NCBI GenBank assembly: GCA_963832725.1
Contig: CAWHVG010000005.1
Location: 1,426,001-1,490,000, forward strand
Length of the DNA stretch: 64,000 nucleotides
DNA from: JAEZBP01 sp963832725
GTDB taxonomy: Bacteria > Myxococcota_A > Polyangia > Polyangiales > Sandaracinaceae
Direction: 5' to 3'
The position numbers were made by a program, and so were the translations under genes. The notes beneath the pieces were generated by a model that was given only the letters and a program-made list of their open reading frames with translations, made no database searches and was not told the origin of the DNA. How positions within the stretch are numbered: position 1 is the stretch's first letter; every line of letters begins with the position of its first letter. Shown here piece by piece: positions 10,407 through 21,931 of this stretch.

Positions 10407-11267
10407 ATGCGCAGGACAGCCTACGCCCTGCTGGGGGCGCTCTTTCACGTGGTGGCGTTCGAGGAGATGGCGCGAGCCCAGGACGCCGAGGAACATGCGG
10501 CGCCCGCCGAGGACGAGTTCGGCGTCCGCGGGACGGTCGAGGCCGGCTTCTTGGGGGTGCTCTCGCACCACATCCAGCTCGGTCGCGATGGAACGAACAT
10601 CGACTACGTCAACGACGGAGGACAGAGCAACCTCTACTTCGTGCCTCGGATCGAGGCCGAGCTCGACATCTGGCGGCAGCACCGGATCACCTTCCTCTAT
10701 CAGCCGCTGGACCTCCAAACGCAGACCTCGCTGCCGCGCGATCTGACGGTCGACGGGCTCGACTTCCCGCAGGGAACGCCGACTCGCTTCCGCTACGGAT
10801 TCTCGTTCTACCGGGTCGGGTGGTCCTTCGACGTACTGCCGGCGCGGAACGAGGAGATCTCGTTCGGCGTGGCGCTCCAGCTACGCAACGCGACGATCAG
10901 CGTGGAGAGCGCGGACGGAACGCTCTATCGCACGCGGCGCGACGTCGGACCGGTGCCGCTCTTGCGCTTCAACGGGCGCCTCCCCATCGCCGGTTCGTGG
11001 TGGTTCGGCTGGAAGATCGACGGGTTCTACGCGCCCATCTCGGTCCTCAACGGCAGTGACGACGACGTGGAAGGCGCCATCGTGGACGCGAGCTTGCAGC
11101 TCGGCGTGCGGGTCATCCCCCACCTCGACTCGTTCGTGAACGTCCGCTACCTCGGCGGCGGGGCCAAGGGCGCGGGCTCGCCGAGCTCGACCAGCGACGG
11201 CTACCAGAGCAACTGGCTGCACTTCTTGGTGCTCTCGGTCGGCGTGACGATCGACTCCCGCCCCTGA
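10407..11267 (+). CDS. outer-membrane beta-barrel-like protein
   Basis: 286 residues. A signal peptide (MRRTAYALLGALFHVVAFEEMARAQ) is followed by alternating amphipathic strands with aromatic girdles (NLYFVPRIEAELDIW, RFRYGFSFYRVGWSFDV, WWFGWKIDGFYAPI) and a final strand HFLVLSVGVTIDSRP. The pattern and length fit a 10- to 12-stranded barrel; I cannot assign a family. The ATG at 10407 begins the signal peptide, with only a weak upstream CAGG. It is divergent from the phosphoesterase gene. Confidence 0.72.
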   Translation: MRRTAYALLGALFHVVAFEEMARAQDAEEHAAPAEDEFGVRGTVEAGFLGVLSHHIQLGRDGTNIDYVNDGGQSNLYFVPRIEAELDIWRQHRITFLYQPLDLQTQTSLPRDLTVDGLDFPQGTPTRFRYGFSFYRVGWSFDVLPARNEEISFGVALQLRNATISVESADGTLYRTRRDVGPVPLLRFNGRLPIAGSWWFGWKIDGFYAPISVLNGSDDDVEGAIVDASLQLGVRVIPHLDSFVNVRYLGGGAKGAGSPSSTSDGYQSNWLHFLVLSVGVTIDSRP

Positions 11268-11333
11268 CGCGATGCATCCCGCGACGGTGAGGTGAGGCGC
11301 CAGGCCAGCGGTTCGTGCGCGAACGAGCGGCGC

Positions 11334-12470
11334 TCAGCGCGCGAGGTAGCGGGTCTCGGGGTTGTCACGCCGCCAGATCACCGCGTCCATGAAGTAGTGG
11401 TGCAGGTTCACGAAGGTGTAGAGGGCGGCGAAGTAGGGCGTCGGGCCGAGCGCGTCCTCGGGCGAACGACCGCCCGGCGGCAGGAAGAAGTCGTCCAGGA
11501 GCGCCGGCGCGACGTCGAAGAGGAAGAAGCCGAGCGCGATCGCCGAGAGCGCGAGCACCGCGAGGCGCGTGCGGGCCGAGGTCTCGAAGTAGGGCTCCCT
11601 CTCCCGCTCGCGCGCCTCGTTTCCGCGCAAGAGACCGACGAAGTAGAGATATTGAAGCGAGTGCAGCGCGGGCACCGCGTAGCGGACGAGCGGGTCGATC
11701 GATGAGAACACCGACCAGGCCCAAACGCCGCACAGGAGGCCGGTGAGCGGTGTCGCCAGCGGGAGCCGCCCTTCCCGCAGCCGCTTGCGGACCAGCAGCA
11801 GGGCGAGCACGAGCGTGCTGAGCGCGAAGACGGCCAGGGTCAGCGGCTCGAGCCAGGTGGGCTGGCCCAGGGTGTCGTAGAAGACGCCTTTCTCCTCCAC
11901 CGGATGGCCGGGATCGAAGGGGCTGGCCCACGCGTAGGCCCAGCCGGCGTAGCAGTGCGCGAGCAGCACCCGCCGCTCGAGCGGCGCGAAGCGAACGCCG
12001 CGCCGCGCGCTCAGCACCATGGCCACGCCGAAGCCCTGCTTCGTGTAGTGCCAGCCGACCAGGAGGTACATGAGCTGGAACATCAGCCCGAGCATCGGCG
12101 CCGAGCCGCGAGCGAGCGCGTAGATGGCCCAGCCGCCGAGGGCGAGCGGCGCCAGCACGCCGGCCGCGAGATAGCGCATCCGCTGGGCGCGACCGAAACG
12201 ACCGCCGAACGCGCGCGCCCGGCCGTCCCGATAGAAGAGCAGATAGGTGACCGCGAAGTGCGGGTCGTTGAGCAGGTGCGCGGCGTAGAAGAACGTGAAG
12301 CCCGTCCAGTACTCCGCCACGCTCAGCCCGAGGCTCTCGCGGAGCAGCCAGGAGAGCCCGAAGAGGAGCGGCGTCACCCCGCCGACGAGGAGGAATTCGG
12401 TGACGCGGCGGCCGAGCCCGGCGGGGCGCGGCGCGGCGGCGGGGACGGCCGAGATCGGCGCCGTGGTCAT
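11334..12470 (-). CDS. polytopic inner-membrane protein, unknown function
   Basis: 378 residues with eight or more predicted membrane spans (FLLVGGVTPLLFGLSWLL, YLAAGVLAPLALGGWAIYAL, MLGLMFQLMYLLVGW, LTLAVFALSTLVLALLLV and others). Conserved-looking histidine motifs lie near membrane borders: AAHLLNDPHFAVTY, LVGWHYTKQGFGV and FVNLHHYFMDAVIW. Such His clusters occur in membrane di-iron enzymes and haem or quinone proteins, but I do not recognise the family and assign no reaction. The start at 12470 sits inside a sequence that is repeated 83 bp upstream. Confidence 0.75.
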   Translation of the reverse strand: MTTAPISAVPAAAPRPAGLGRRVTEFLLVGGVTPLLFGLSWLLRESLGLSVAEYWTGFTFFYAAHLLNDPHFAVTYLLFYRDGRARAFGGRFGRAQRMRYLAAGVLAPLALGGWAIYALARGSAPMLGLMFQLMYLLVGWHYTKQGFGVAMVLSARRGVRFAPLERRVLLAHCYAGWAYAWASPFDPGHPVEEKGVFYDTLGQPTWLEPLTLAVFALSTLVLALLLVRKRLREGRLPLATPLTGLLCGVWAWSVFSSIDPLVRYAVPALHSLQYLYFVGLLRGNEAREREREPYFETSARTRLAVLALSAIALGFFLFDVAPALLDDFFLPPGGRSPEDALGPTPYFAALYTFVNLHHYFMDAVIWRRDNPETRYLAR

Positions 12471-12554
12471 CCGCGGCCCGCCCTGTGAAGAAGCGCGGCG
12501 GACGCGCACGCAGAGCCGGCGGCGGGGACGGCCGAGATCGGCGCCGTGGTCATC
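12436..12554. repeat. duplicated start-codon segment
   Basis: A roughly 35-bp block covering the start codon and first eleven codons of the membrane-protein gene (12436-12470) recurs at 12519-12553 in the same orientation. The offset of 83 bp is not a multiple of three, so the upstream ATG is out of frame with the gene. Confidence 0.75.
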
Positions 12555-12781
12555 GGCCGCCCGGGATGACGAGGAGCGCGGGCGGAGCACCCACCGAGGC
12601 GATGCCGGTCGTGCCGAGCTCGGGTCGCGACACGCCGGAGAGCGCGCCGGATCGACGTCCCGAACGATGAGGCACGGTCGCCTCGGCGCGCGAGTCGGAC
12701 GCGGTTCGCGCGGACGTGCGTCCAGCGAGACCGGATCGCCCATCGAGGCGCACCGTGAGCCGCTCGATCACGGCCCGCAGG

Positions 12782-13609
12782 CTATCGCACCCCGCCGCGT
12801 ACTTCGACCGCGCGAAGATGCGCCAGCGCATGGGCGACGACCTCGACACCGTGTGTCAGCGGGCCCATGTGACCGGCCCCTTCGACGACCTCGAGCCGCG
12901 CGTCGGGGAGGGCCTCCGCGAGCACTTCGCAGGTGCGGCGCTCGACCGTGATGGTGTCCGAGCCGCGCAGGAGCAGAACGGGCGCGCGGATCGATGCATA
13001 GGCCGACGCGGGCGTGCAATCGCGCCGGATTCCGTCGACCTCGTGGAAGGTCTTGTGGGCGGCCGCGCCGAAGCGTCGGCGCGCCGAGGCCGGCATCGCG
13101 TCCCAGGCCCCGGCCCCGTTCCAGAACTCGACGAAACCGCGCAGCCACGCCTCGGTGCCGTCGAGCTCGGGTCGGAAGAGATCGTCGCCGAGGCGGTCCA
13201 GGTCCGCCCTCGCCTCCGGCTCGTCGCGCGCGTCGAGGACACCGAACGCCACCGGCTCGTACAGGACCGCGGAGCGGACGCGCTCGGGCTCCTCGGCCGC
13301 CGCGCGCAGACACAGGAACGCGCCGTAGGAGTGCCCGACCAGATGCACCGGCTCGCCGGCCAGCCGCATGACCTCGCGCACCACCGCGATGTCCTCGCGC
13401 AGATCGAAAGGTCCCGGCGCCGTCCACGGCGCGCTCTCGCCGTAGCCGACGAGAATCGGGCGAGAGCGCCCGGAATTCGGGCGCCGAATCCGCACGCAGG
13501 AGCTTCCACTGCCGGGACGACATCCCGCTCGAGTGCACCAAGACCGCGGGCGGTCCTTCGCCTTCGTCCTGAACGGCGATCCGATGCCCTCGGACGATGA
13601 GCTCGTGCA
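12782..13609 (-). pseudogene. alpha/beta hydrolase with one apparent frameshift
   Basis: Reads as one alpha/beta-fold hydrolase only if one base is removed near 13454-13455. The N-terminal part (MHELIVRGHRIAVQDEGEG...VHSSGMSSRQW) is in one frame; the remainder (LVGYGESAPW, nucleophile elbow LVGHSYGAF, acid region LLLRGSDTITV, catalytic His in GAGHMGP) is in the next. Dropping one T of GATTCTC restores the family motif PDLVGYGES. All catalytic residues survive, so sequencing error or a very recent mutation is likely. The substrate is unknown. The start at 13609 is a clear ATG. Confidence 0.8.
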
Positions 13610-13855
13610 TGCGACGAGGCTCCCACGGCGGCCGGCGCGAGCAACCCGAGCGGCGGCGGTCCGGGCCGCGGAGCTTCCACCGCCCCTCGACCGACACGAC
13701 GAGCGTCGAGCGAGAGTCGAGCGTCCCGCTCTCGACCCGCCCCAGCGACGCCCCCCAGCGACCCAGCGCGACGAGCCGGGAGACGAGCGACCCGCCGTCG
13801 ACCCCGCGCCACCGAGACCGCGCGTCGCGCGCTTCTCTGCCGGAACCCCGACTGA

Positions 13856-13861
13856 TAGCGT
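13856..13861 (+). promoter_or_regulatory. candidate -10 element, leaderless start
   Basis: TAGCGT ends 6 nt before the ATG at 13868 and no Shine-Dalgarno site is present. Confidence 0.4.
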
Positions 13862-13867
13862 GGCGCC

Positions 13868-16103
13868 ATGACCCTGCGGCGAGCCCTTCTCCTCTCGTGC
13901 CTGATCCTGAGCGGGTGCGACTGTGCCGGCCATCCTTCGCACGGCGAAGGCGCGCCCTGCCAGAGCGACGGCCAGTGCGACGACGGGCTGATGTGCCTCG
14001 ACGGAGCCTGTCGGGTCCGCGCCGACGCCGGTGCGCAGCCCGACGCGAGCCACCACGAGCGACGCGGGCTGTCCCGCCGCCAGCCGGTGCGGCGACGCGT
14101 GCTGCGCGAGCGGCGAGGAGTGCGTGGCCTCGAGCTGTCAGCCGATGTGCGGGTCCGGGCTCCGCTGCGGTCCCGACATGACCTGCTGCGGCGCCGACCA
14201 ACTCTGCATCGGCGACGCCTGCGTCACGCCGGGCGACGCCTGCACCGAGGAGATCGACTGCCCGATCGACGCCTACTGTGATGCCACGGTCGGCCATTGT
14301 CTGCCCCGAGCCGGCGCCGCGCGCTGCGAGTACCACCCGCCCGCCGCCACCTTCGCGCCCGACGAGCAGTGGGCCTGGACCGGAAGCGACACCGTGCCCG
14401 AGAGCGTGCACGTGATGATGGCGCCGGTGGTCGGCGACCTCGACGGCGACGGAACACCGGAGGTGGCTTTCAACACCTACGCGTCCGGCACCTCCTACGG
14501 CGGCCCCGGCGTGCTGCGCATCGTCCACGGCGACACCGGCGTCGAGATGACGAGCATCGCCTCGCCCGTGGTCTGCCCCGAGCACGGCATCGCGCTCGGC
14601 GACCTCGACGGCGACGGGACGCCGGAGATCGTGACCGCGCTCTCGCCTTGCGACGACGCGCAGATCGCCGCGTTCGAGCCGGACGGAACGCTCCTCTGGC
14701 AGAGCGCGAACGCGGACGGCTCCGCCTTCTCCGGCCCCTTCGGGTTCGGCGCGCCCGCCATCGCCGATCTGGAGGGCGACGGGATGGCGGAGGTGATCAT
14801 CGGCGGCGTGGTCCTCGAGCACGACGGAACCGTGCGCTGGACGACGCGAACCGGCGCCGCCTCGAACTGCTGCTCGGCGATGCCGCGCTCGCCGCTGACA
14901 GCGGTCTACGACGTCGACGCGGACGGCGCGCTCGAGGTCGTCTCCGGCAACGCGGTCTGGGAGGCCGACGGGACCGTGCTCTGGGAGAACCCGAGCCTGA
15001 GCGACGGGTTCGTCGCCGTCGCCGACTTCTTCGGCGACGACACGCCCGACATCGTGGTCGTCCACCAGGACCCGGCCGGCAGCGGCGACGGCTACGTCTC
15101 CATCCGCAGCGGCACCGACGGCTCCGTGCTCTGGGGCCCGGTCGCACAGCCCGGCGGCGGGCGCGGCGGGCCGCCGACGGTCGCCGACTTCGACGGTGAC
15201 GGCCTTCCCGAGATCGGCGTCGCCGGCGGCTCGGCCTACGCGGTCTTCGATCCGGACGGCGACTCGGCCGTGCGCTGGAGCAGCCCCACCCAGGACCTCA
15301 GCTCCAACATCACCGGCTCCAGCGTCTTCGACTTCGACGGCGATGGCCGCGCGGAGGTCGTCTACAACGACGAGTGCTACATGCGCGTCTACGCCGGCAC
15401 GGACGGCACCGTGCTCGCGCAGGTCCCGCAGAACTCGCACACGCTGATCGAGTACCCGGTGATCGTCGACGTCGACGCGGACGGAAACGCGGAGATCGTG
15501 TTCGCGGCCAACTCGGAGGTTCACCGCTGCGACGCCATCAGCGGCTACACCGGCTACCAGGCCGGCATCCGGGTGTTCCGCGACACCGCGGACAACTGGG
15601 TCGGCACGCGGCCGGTGTGGAACCAGCACACCTACCACATCACCAACGTCCGCCAGGACCTGCGCATCCCCAGCGCGGAGCTGCCGAACTGGCGGCGCTT
15701 CGACAACTTCCGTCAGAACTCGCAGAGCTTCGACGCGCCGAACCTCCAACCGATGGATCTCGCCGTGGACAGTGGCTCTTGCCCGCCGACGCTCGGGCTG
15801 ACCGTGACGGTCCACAACGCCGGCGCGGCCAGCGTGGGACCGGGCCTCGCGGTCACGTTCTACGCCGGCGATCCGAGCGGCACCTCGCGCGCCCTGGCGA
15901 CCGTGCGCACGACCGAGGCCATCGTGCCGGGCGGCAGCCTGGAGGTCAGCGCGGACGGCGCGCTGATGGACACCGAGCTCGGCCGGGGCATGCCCTTCTT
16001 CGTCCGCGTCGACGACGTGGGCGACGGCACGGGCGAGAACAACGAGTGCGACGAGACGGACAACGTCGCCACCGGTACCTACGACTGCTCTTCCATCGGC
16101 TGA
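13868..16103 (+). pseudogene. FG-GAP/VCBS lipoprotein with one apparent frameshift
   Basis: Signal peptide MTLRRALLLSCLILSGC (lipobox LSGC) and the first Cys-rich segment are in one frame; the rest is in another. Removing one C at 14050-14051 joins them as QPDASTTSDAGCPAA. The combined product is about 744 residues: Cys-rich repeats (CCASGEECV, CGPDMTCCGADQLCIG), then at least six FG-GAP blades with VGDLDGDGTPEVAF, LGDLDGDGTPEIV, VADFDGDGLPEIGVA and VDVDADGNAEIVFA calcium loops, then a CARDB-like domain (LGLTVTVHNAGAASVGPGLAVTFYAG). Likely a surface propeller protein. The extra base is probably an error, since everything after it is well preserved. Confidence 0.82.
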
Positions 16104-16310
16104 CGCCGCGCGAGACACCAGGTCGGATCACGGCAGATCCACGTCGGTCATCCGCCCCCGGCGCCGGTTCGCGCTGGGCCCCCGGCTCGAAACATCTCGC
16201 GGATACGGGCTGCCGAGGGCAACCGCTCATCCCGAGGACGCGACCGTTCGTCGCGACATCGTCGCTCGCTTCGAGTGCGCGTGCTCCACCTCCCGGCACT
16301 GGAGGTCCCC
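16104..16310. other. intergenic, no gene seen
   Basis: Upstream region of the small lipoprotein gene; I see no coding sequence or clear promoter hexamer. Confidence 0.35.
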
Positions 16311-16715
16311 ATGCATCGCGCATCGCTCTTCTTCGCCGCGTTCTGTCTCGCTTGCTCGGGCGGCGGTGGCTCGGCCGGCAGCGGCTCCTGCACGGCCACG
16401 TCGACCAGCGGCATGTTCACGACCCGCGTCTGCTCGGAAGCGACCGGGCTGACCGCGGATCAGCTCGCCGCCCTGCGCTCCACCTGCAACGCGAGCGGCG
16501 ACGGCGGCACGCCGATCGGCGACTCGGGCCTGAGCGTGACGACCATGAGCATGTTCAGCGATGGCACGTGCGAGCGCAGCGGCGTGATCGGCGGATGCCG
16601 CATCGCCTCGGGCAGCTTCATGTCGACCGTCTGGTACTACGACGGGAGCATCTACACGCGTGAGGGCGTGATGGCCGGCTGCACGTCGGCCAACGGCACC
16701 TTCGTCGAGCCCTGA
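16311..16715 (+). CDS. small lipoprotein
   Basis: 134 residues, start fixed by GGAGG five bases before the ATG. The signal peptide MHRASLFFAAFCLAC is followed by a Gly/Ser-rich spacer and three Cys-containing segments (CTATSTSGMFTTRVC; CERSGVIGGC; GVMAGC). The pattern of short Thr/Ser-rich strands around cysteines suggests a small disulfide-stabilised beta domain. No named family recognised. Confidence 0.75.
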   Translation: MHRASLFFAAFCLACSGGGGSAGSGSCTATSTSGMFTTRVCSEATGLTADQLAALRSTCNASGDGGTPIGDSGLSVTTMSMFSDGTCERSGVIGGCRIASGSFMSTVWYYDGSIYTREGVMAGCTSANGTFVEP

Positions 16716-16737
16716 TAGTGAGCGGCTCGGGCTGCGC

Positions 16738-16911
16738 TCAGCTGCTCATCGGATGCGCGTACTGCACGGCGCGGCCCACGAAGCGATGCGCGCAACGCAT
16801 GCAGCGGAAGGGGAAGTAGCGCAGCCAGCTCACGAGGCGCTCGACGCTCCGGCGGCGGGAGCGGCGAAGATCGCGCGAGCCGCAGCGCGGACAAGTGAGC
16901 GCGACGCTCAT
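16738..16911 (-). CDS. zinc-ribbon miniprotein
   Basis: 57 residues. CPRCGS near residue 7 and FRCMRCAHRF near residue 36 form a classic two-knuckle zinc ribbon, joined by a basic stretch (RDLRRSRRRSVERLVSWL). Such proteins are small cytosolic nucleic-acid or protein adaptors, but the sequence gives no partner. The ATG overlaps the stop of a possible 47-codon frame upstream (ATGA), which would couple translation. Confidence 0.6.
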   Translation of the reverse strand: MSVALTCPRCGSRDLRRSRRRSVERLVSWLRYFPFRCMRCAHRFVGRAVQYAHPMSS

Positions 16912-17051
16912 GCCGAGCGCGCCAGCCCGCGGAGGCGCGAGTCGAGGTGGGTGAGCTGGCCGAAGAGCTCGCGGTCGAAGTCCTCGCGCGCCAAGTCGAG
17001 AATCCGCGCGTCGATCGTGGTCCATGCCGGCAACGTGGCGCCGCCGTGCAT
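16908..17051 (-). CDS. possible 47-residue coupled small protein
   Basis: A short frame (MHGGATLPAWTTIDARILDL...HLDSRLRGLARSA) with an amphipathic helix pattern and a 4-nt ATGA overlap with the zinc-ribbon gene. There is no good ribosome site. The overlap and the helix-like composition are the only support, so it may be spurious. Confidence 0.3.
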   Translation of the reverse strand: MHGGATLPAWTTIDARILDLAREDFDRELFGQLTHLDSRLRGLARSA

Positions 17052-17196
17052 CGTCGAGGCGCCACCTGCGTTACGGAACTGGATCACTTCGGTCGAGCCG
17101 ACGGCATCACGCTCGACCCGTCGCCCGCGCCGACAGGCGCTCCCAGGCGCGCTCGCGACGCTTCGCGCGGGCTTTGCTCGCCACGCCGAGGAGCGG

Positions 17197-18001
17197 TCAA
17201 TCGCGCCGCCAGCGTCTCCGGTCCGCCTCGGGCGCGCGCTCCCACAGCGGCTCCATCTCCTCGACCAGCGAGGCCGCCAGATCCAGCGCGCCCGCCAGCG
17301 CGACGTGGGCGAGCGGGCTCGCAAGGTCTTCTTCGCTCAACGCGCGCAGCCCGAGCAGGAGCGCCGCGAGCCGCTCGAATCGGCTCGCGCGGCCATCCCC
17401 AGCGCATCCCGCTGGCACCCAGCCACGCCAGCGCAGCCGCATGCACCAGCGTGTCCTCGACGCTGCGAAAGGGCCGCACGTAGTCCGCCCAGCCGTCGCC
17501 CGGCAGCGTCTCGAACGCGCGCACGCCCGCCAAGCGGACCGACGCGTGCGGGATCTCGGGGACGAAGGGCGTCTCGCCGAGCGGAGTCACCGTCACGCCC
17601 GGCGCGGCGGCGTCCACGCGCACCAGCGCCAGCGCGGGCCGACCGGCCTCCTCGCCGGTCTTCGCCAGCACGTAGAGGTCCTGCGCGTGCGGGCCGAGGG
17701 TGACGAAGGTCTTCTCGCCCTCGAGCACGCCGTCGGTCAGCCGCGTCTCGATGGCGCGCGGATGCGCGCCGCCGGCCTCGGTCGCACAAAGCGCGGCCGT
17801 CCGGCGCAGGTCGCGCGCTGGCACGAGCGACCACAGCGCCGCTTGGTAGCCGGCCGCGAACGCAAAGCCGAGCCTGTCGGCGCGCGCGCCGCCGAGGACC
17901 GCCGCGTCCCAGGGCGCCTGCGCGTTCACCAGCGCGGGACCGAAAGCGGACCACCAGTCGGCGACGTCTTCCGCCTGAGAGGGCGCGCCGGGCGAGAGCA
18001 C
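17197..18001 (-). pseudogene. acyl-CoA dehydrogenase-like protein with one apparent frameshift
   Basis: The N-terminal two thirds contain family hallmarks: the flavin-contact stretch LCATEAGGAHPRAIETR and EGEKTFVTLGPHAQDLYVLAKTG, equivalent to the CTEPxAGSD and GxKxFIT motifs. The C-terminal helices (RFERLAALLLGLRALSEEDL...EEMEPLWERAPEADRRRWRRD) continue in another frame; removing one base near 17376-17378 gives WPREPFERLAALLLG. The product would be about 268 residues, shorter than the usual 380, so it is divergent or missing the N-terminal helical domain. The GTG at 18001 follows the neighbouring stop by 17 bp, suggesting an operon with the PHA-type gene. Confidence 0.7.
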
Positions 18002-18018
18002 CTCGCCCAGCGATGAGC

Positions 18019-18336
18019 TCAGAGCTCCCCGCCTCGGGCCTTCTCAATCCACTTCTTGACCTCGCGGTCGATGACGTCCATCGCCTTGCCCTTGAAGACC
18101 CGGAGCAGGAAGGGGACCTCCAGCTCGACCAGGATGTTCGGCCCGGCAATCTCCACGTCGCCCGTGACCGACACGCCCTTGGCGCGGAACCCGAGCGTGC
18201 CGTGGCTCTCGTCGGTCCAGCTGAACTCCGGGTTGTAGTCGGCGAAGCGGGCGGAGTAGGCCTCCATCGCCTTGTCGACGGCCTTGTGCGCCAGCTCGGG
18301 CGAGAGACCGTGGTGAATTTCGTGCTTCATCCCCAT
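18019..18336 (-). CDS. polyhydroxyalkanoic acid system family protein
   Basis: About 105 residues of the PHA_gran_rgn type: an N-terminal helix after HEIHHGLSPELAHKAVDKAM, a central W/F beta core (FSWTDESHGTLGFRAKG) followed by VSVTGDVEIAGPNILVELEVPFLLRVFKGKAMDVI, and a basic C-terminal helix. The family is linked to polyhydroxyalkanoate granules by association only. Alternative starts are the ATG at 18330 and a TTG at 18345. A second member of the same length lies at 44314-44631. First gene of a probable two-gene unit with the acyl-CoA dehydrogenase-like gene. Confidence 0.8.
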   Translation of the reverse strand: MGMKHEIHHGLSPELAHKAVDKAMEAYSARFADYNPEFSWTDESHGTLGFRAKGVSVTGDVEIAGPNILVELEVPFLLRVFKGKAMDVIDREVKKWIEKARGGEL

Positions 18337-18414
18337 GACGCCCAACCTGTAGAGGAAAACGGCCTGCGGCTCAAGAATCTCGGGCTCCGGCGTCGGCCGC
18401 GGAGCCCCTGCTCC

Positions 18415-20253
<1,839 letters not shown>

Positions 20254-20401
20254 GACTGGGCTCACCTCGCGCGGGGGAACGTCGCCCGAAGATGCAGAAT
20301 CGCGTTCGGAGCGGGCCCGCGACGAGCGCGCGATGTGACACGCGACACCCCACACGGCAACGCCAGCCTTTCTCGCCACGCTCCGAAAGAGCCCGACCTG
20401 C

Positions 20402-20407
20402 TATCCT
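20402..20407 (+). promoter_or_regulatory. candidate -10 element, leaderless start
   Basis: TATCCT ends 9 nt before the GTG at 20417. The same CTGCTATCCTC string precedes the kinase at 24548. Confidence 0.45.
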
Positions 20408-20416
20408 CGCGCGGTC

Positions 20417-21444
20417 GTGAGGGATTCCCCGGGGAGGGTATTGGCCGGGCGCTACCAGCTTGTCGAGAGGGCCGGCGACGGTGGCATGGCGACCGTGTGG
20501 CGCGGCGTCACGAAGGGCGCGGCAGGCTTCTACCGGCCCGTGGCGATCAAGCGGATCGAGCCTGCCCTGGCCAACGATCCGGCGTTCGTGCAGATGTTCG
20601 TGGAGGAAGCGCGGGTCGGCGCCGACCTGGACCACCCGCACATCGTGTCCATCCACGACTTCGGCGAGGACGAGCACGGGCAGCACTACTTGGTCATGGA
20701 GTGGGTGGAGGGCGTCGATCTGGGCCGCTGGTCGCGCTCCTCCATCCGCGCCGGCTGGCACGCGCCCTGGCATCTGGCGGCGGCCATCGGCATCGAGGCG
20801 CTCCGCGGGCTGCACGCGGCGCACGAGCGGACCGATCCCTTCGGCGAGCCGGCACCGACCTATCACCGCGACGTCACGCCCGGGAACATCCTCCTCGGCC
20901 TGAACGGGATCGTGAAGATCGCCGACTTCGGGCTCTCGAGGGCCATGGATCGAGCGCGGATCACCCGACCGGAGATGGTGAAGGGCAAGTTCGCCTACCT
21001 CGCGCCCGAGCTGATCGAGGAGGCCGACCCCAGCCGCGCGAGCGACATCTTCAGCCTCGGCATCGTGCTCTGGGAGGTGCTGGCCGGGCGGCGCCTCTTC
21101 CTGGCCAAGAGCGACGTGCAGACGGTGAAGAACGTGGCGCGCTGCGATGTGCCGCCTCTGGCGCGCCTGCGGCCCGACCTGCCGGAGGCCCTGACCCGGA
21201 CCGTCCACCGGGCCCTCTCGCGCGACCCGAGCGCCCGTTTCGAGACCGCGCGGCAGATGGCGCGGGCGCTGGCCCAGGTGCTGCGGCGCGTGGCCGAGCC
21301 GACCGACGCGGAGCCTCTCGGAAAGAGCGTGGCGCTCTCCCGCGAGCGCCTGGGCCTGCCCGAGCGGAGCGAGCCGGCCGCGGCCCAGGTGACGGAGCGC
21401 AAGAGCCGATCAGCCTGCTCCTCCGGCACCCGGACGACGAGTAG
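20417..21444 (+). CDS. Hanks-type Ser/Thr protein kinase (first of four)
   Basis: A soluble kinase of about 340 residues. Visible motifs: Gly loop ERAGDGGMATVW, catalytic Lys in VAIKRIE, catalytic loop YHRDVTPGNILL near residue 150 (VTPGN in place of LKPEN), IADFGLS, and the LAPELIEE P+1 region. The frame stays open for another 4 kb, but coding character stops near 21400. Adding one base near 21402 gives the natural-looking ending ISLLLRHPDDE with a stop at 21444, so I place the true end there. No membrane segment. The GTG start has no ribosome site and may be leaderless. Its substrate is unknown. Confidence 0.85.
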
Positions 21445-21931
21445 CGCAGAACAACGCCGCCCCGCCCCGCGCCTCGCGAAGCGAGCAGAGACGTCGCCCA
21501 CACACCGCCCCTCTCGCGAAGCGAGCGAGCGGCGGCACGCGGAGCAGTCATGCAGGTCGTGCCGCAGGCGCGGCCGGCGTGACCCGTACCAGCACGAACC
21601 CCGTCACGGACCAACACACCGAGGAGGCGGGGGCCGGGGGCTCGGGGGCTCGCCAGCGACGACTCGGGTGGCCCGCCACCGTGCCGCGCGCCGAACGACC
21701 TGTCGTTTGGTCGTTCGGTGTGCGCCACCTCGGGTCGGGTTCCTCGCTGGAGGAGCGGGCGAGCCCCCGCCCCGCCGGGCATCCATCCGCGGAAGCGCCG
21801 ACCCGCCAAGACGAACACAGCGCCGACCCACGAAGACGAACACAGCGCCGACCCGACGAAGACAGCGCCGACGAAGACGAAGACAGCGCCGACGAAGACG
21901 AAGACAGCGCCGACGAAGACAGGAGCGAGGC
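21445..21931. other. non-coding stretch with tandem repeats
   Basis: Lies between the first kinase and the stop of the acyltransferase gene. The left part is low-complexity GC-rich DNA without recognisable coding; the right end holds the tandem array listed separately. Confidence 0.5.
21808..21920. repeat. tandem repeat, ~21-nt unit
   Basis: Direct repeats built from GACGAAGAC and AGCGCCGAC modules, about five copies. The first two are degenerate (AACACAGCGCCGACC) and the later ones are near-identical 21-mers. It ends 12 bp before the stop codon of the minus-strand acyltransferase gene. Confidence 0.8.

Noticed and set aside
12768..16118. 1116-codon minus-strand frame
   Set aside because: Only its last part holds the hydrolase N-terminus; the rest is the mirror of the FG-GAP gene.
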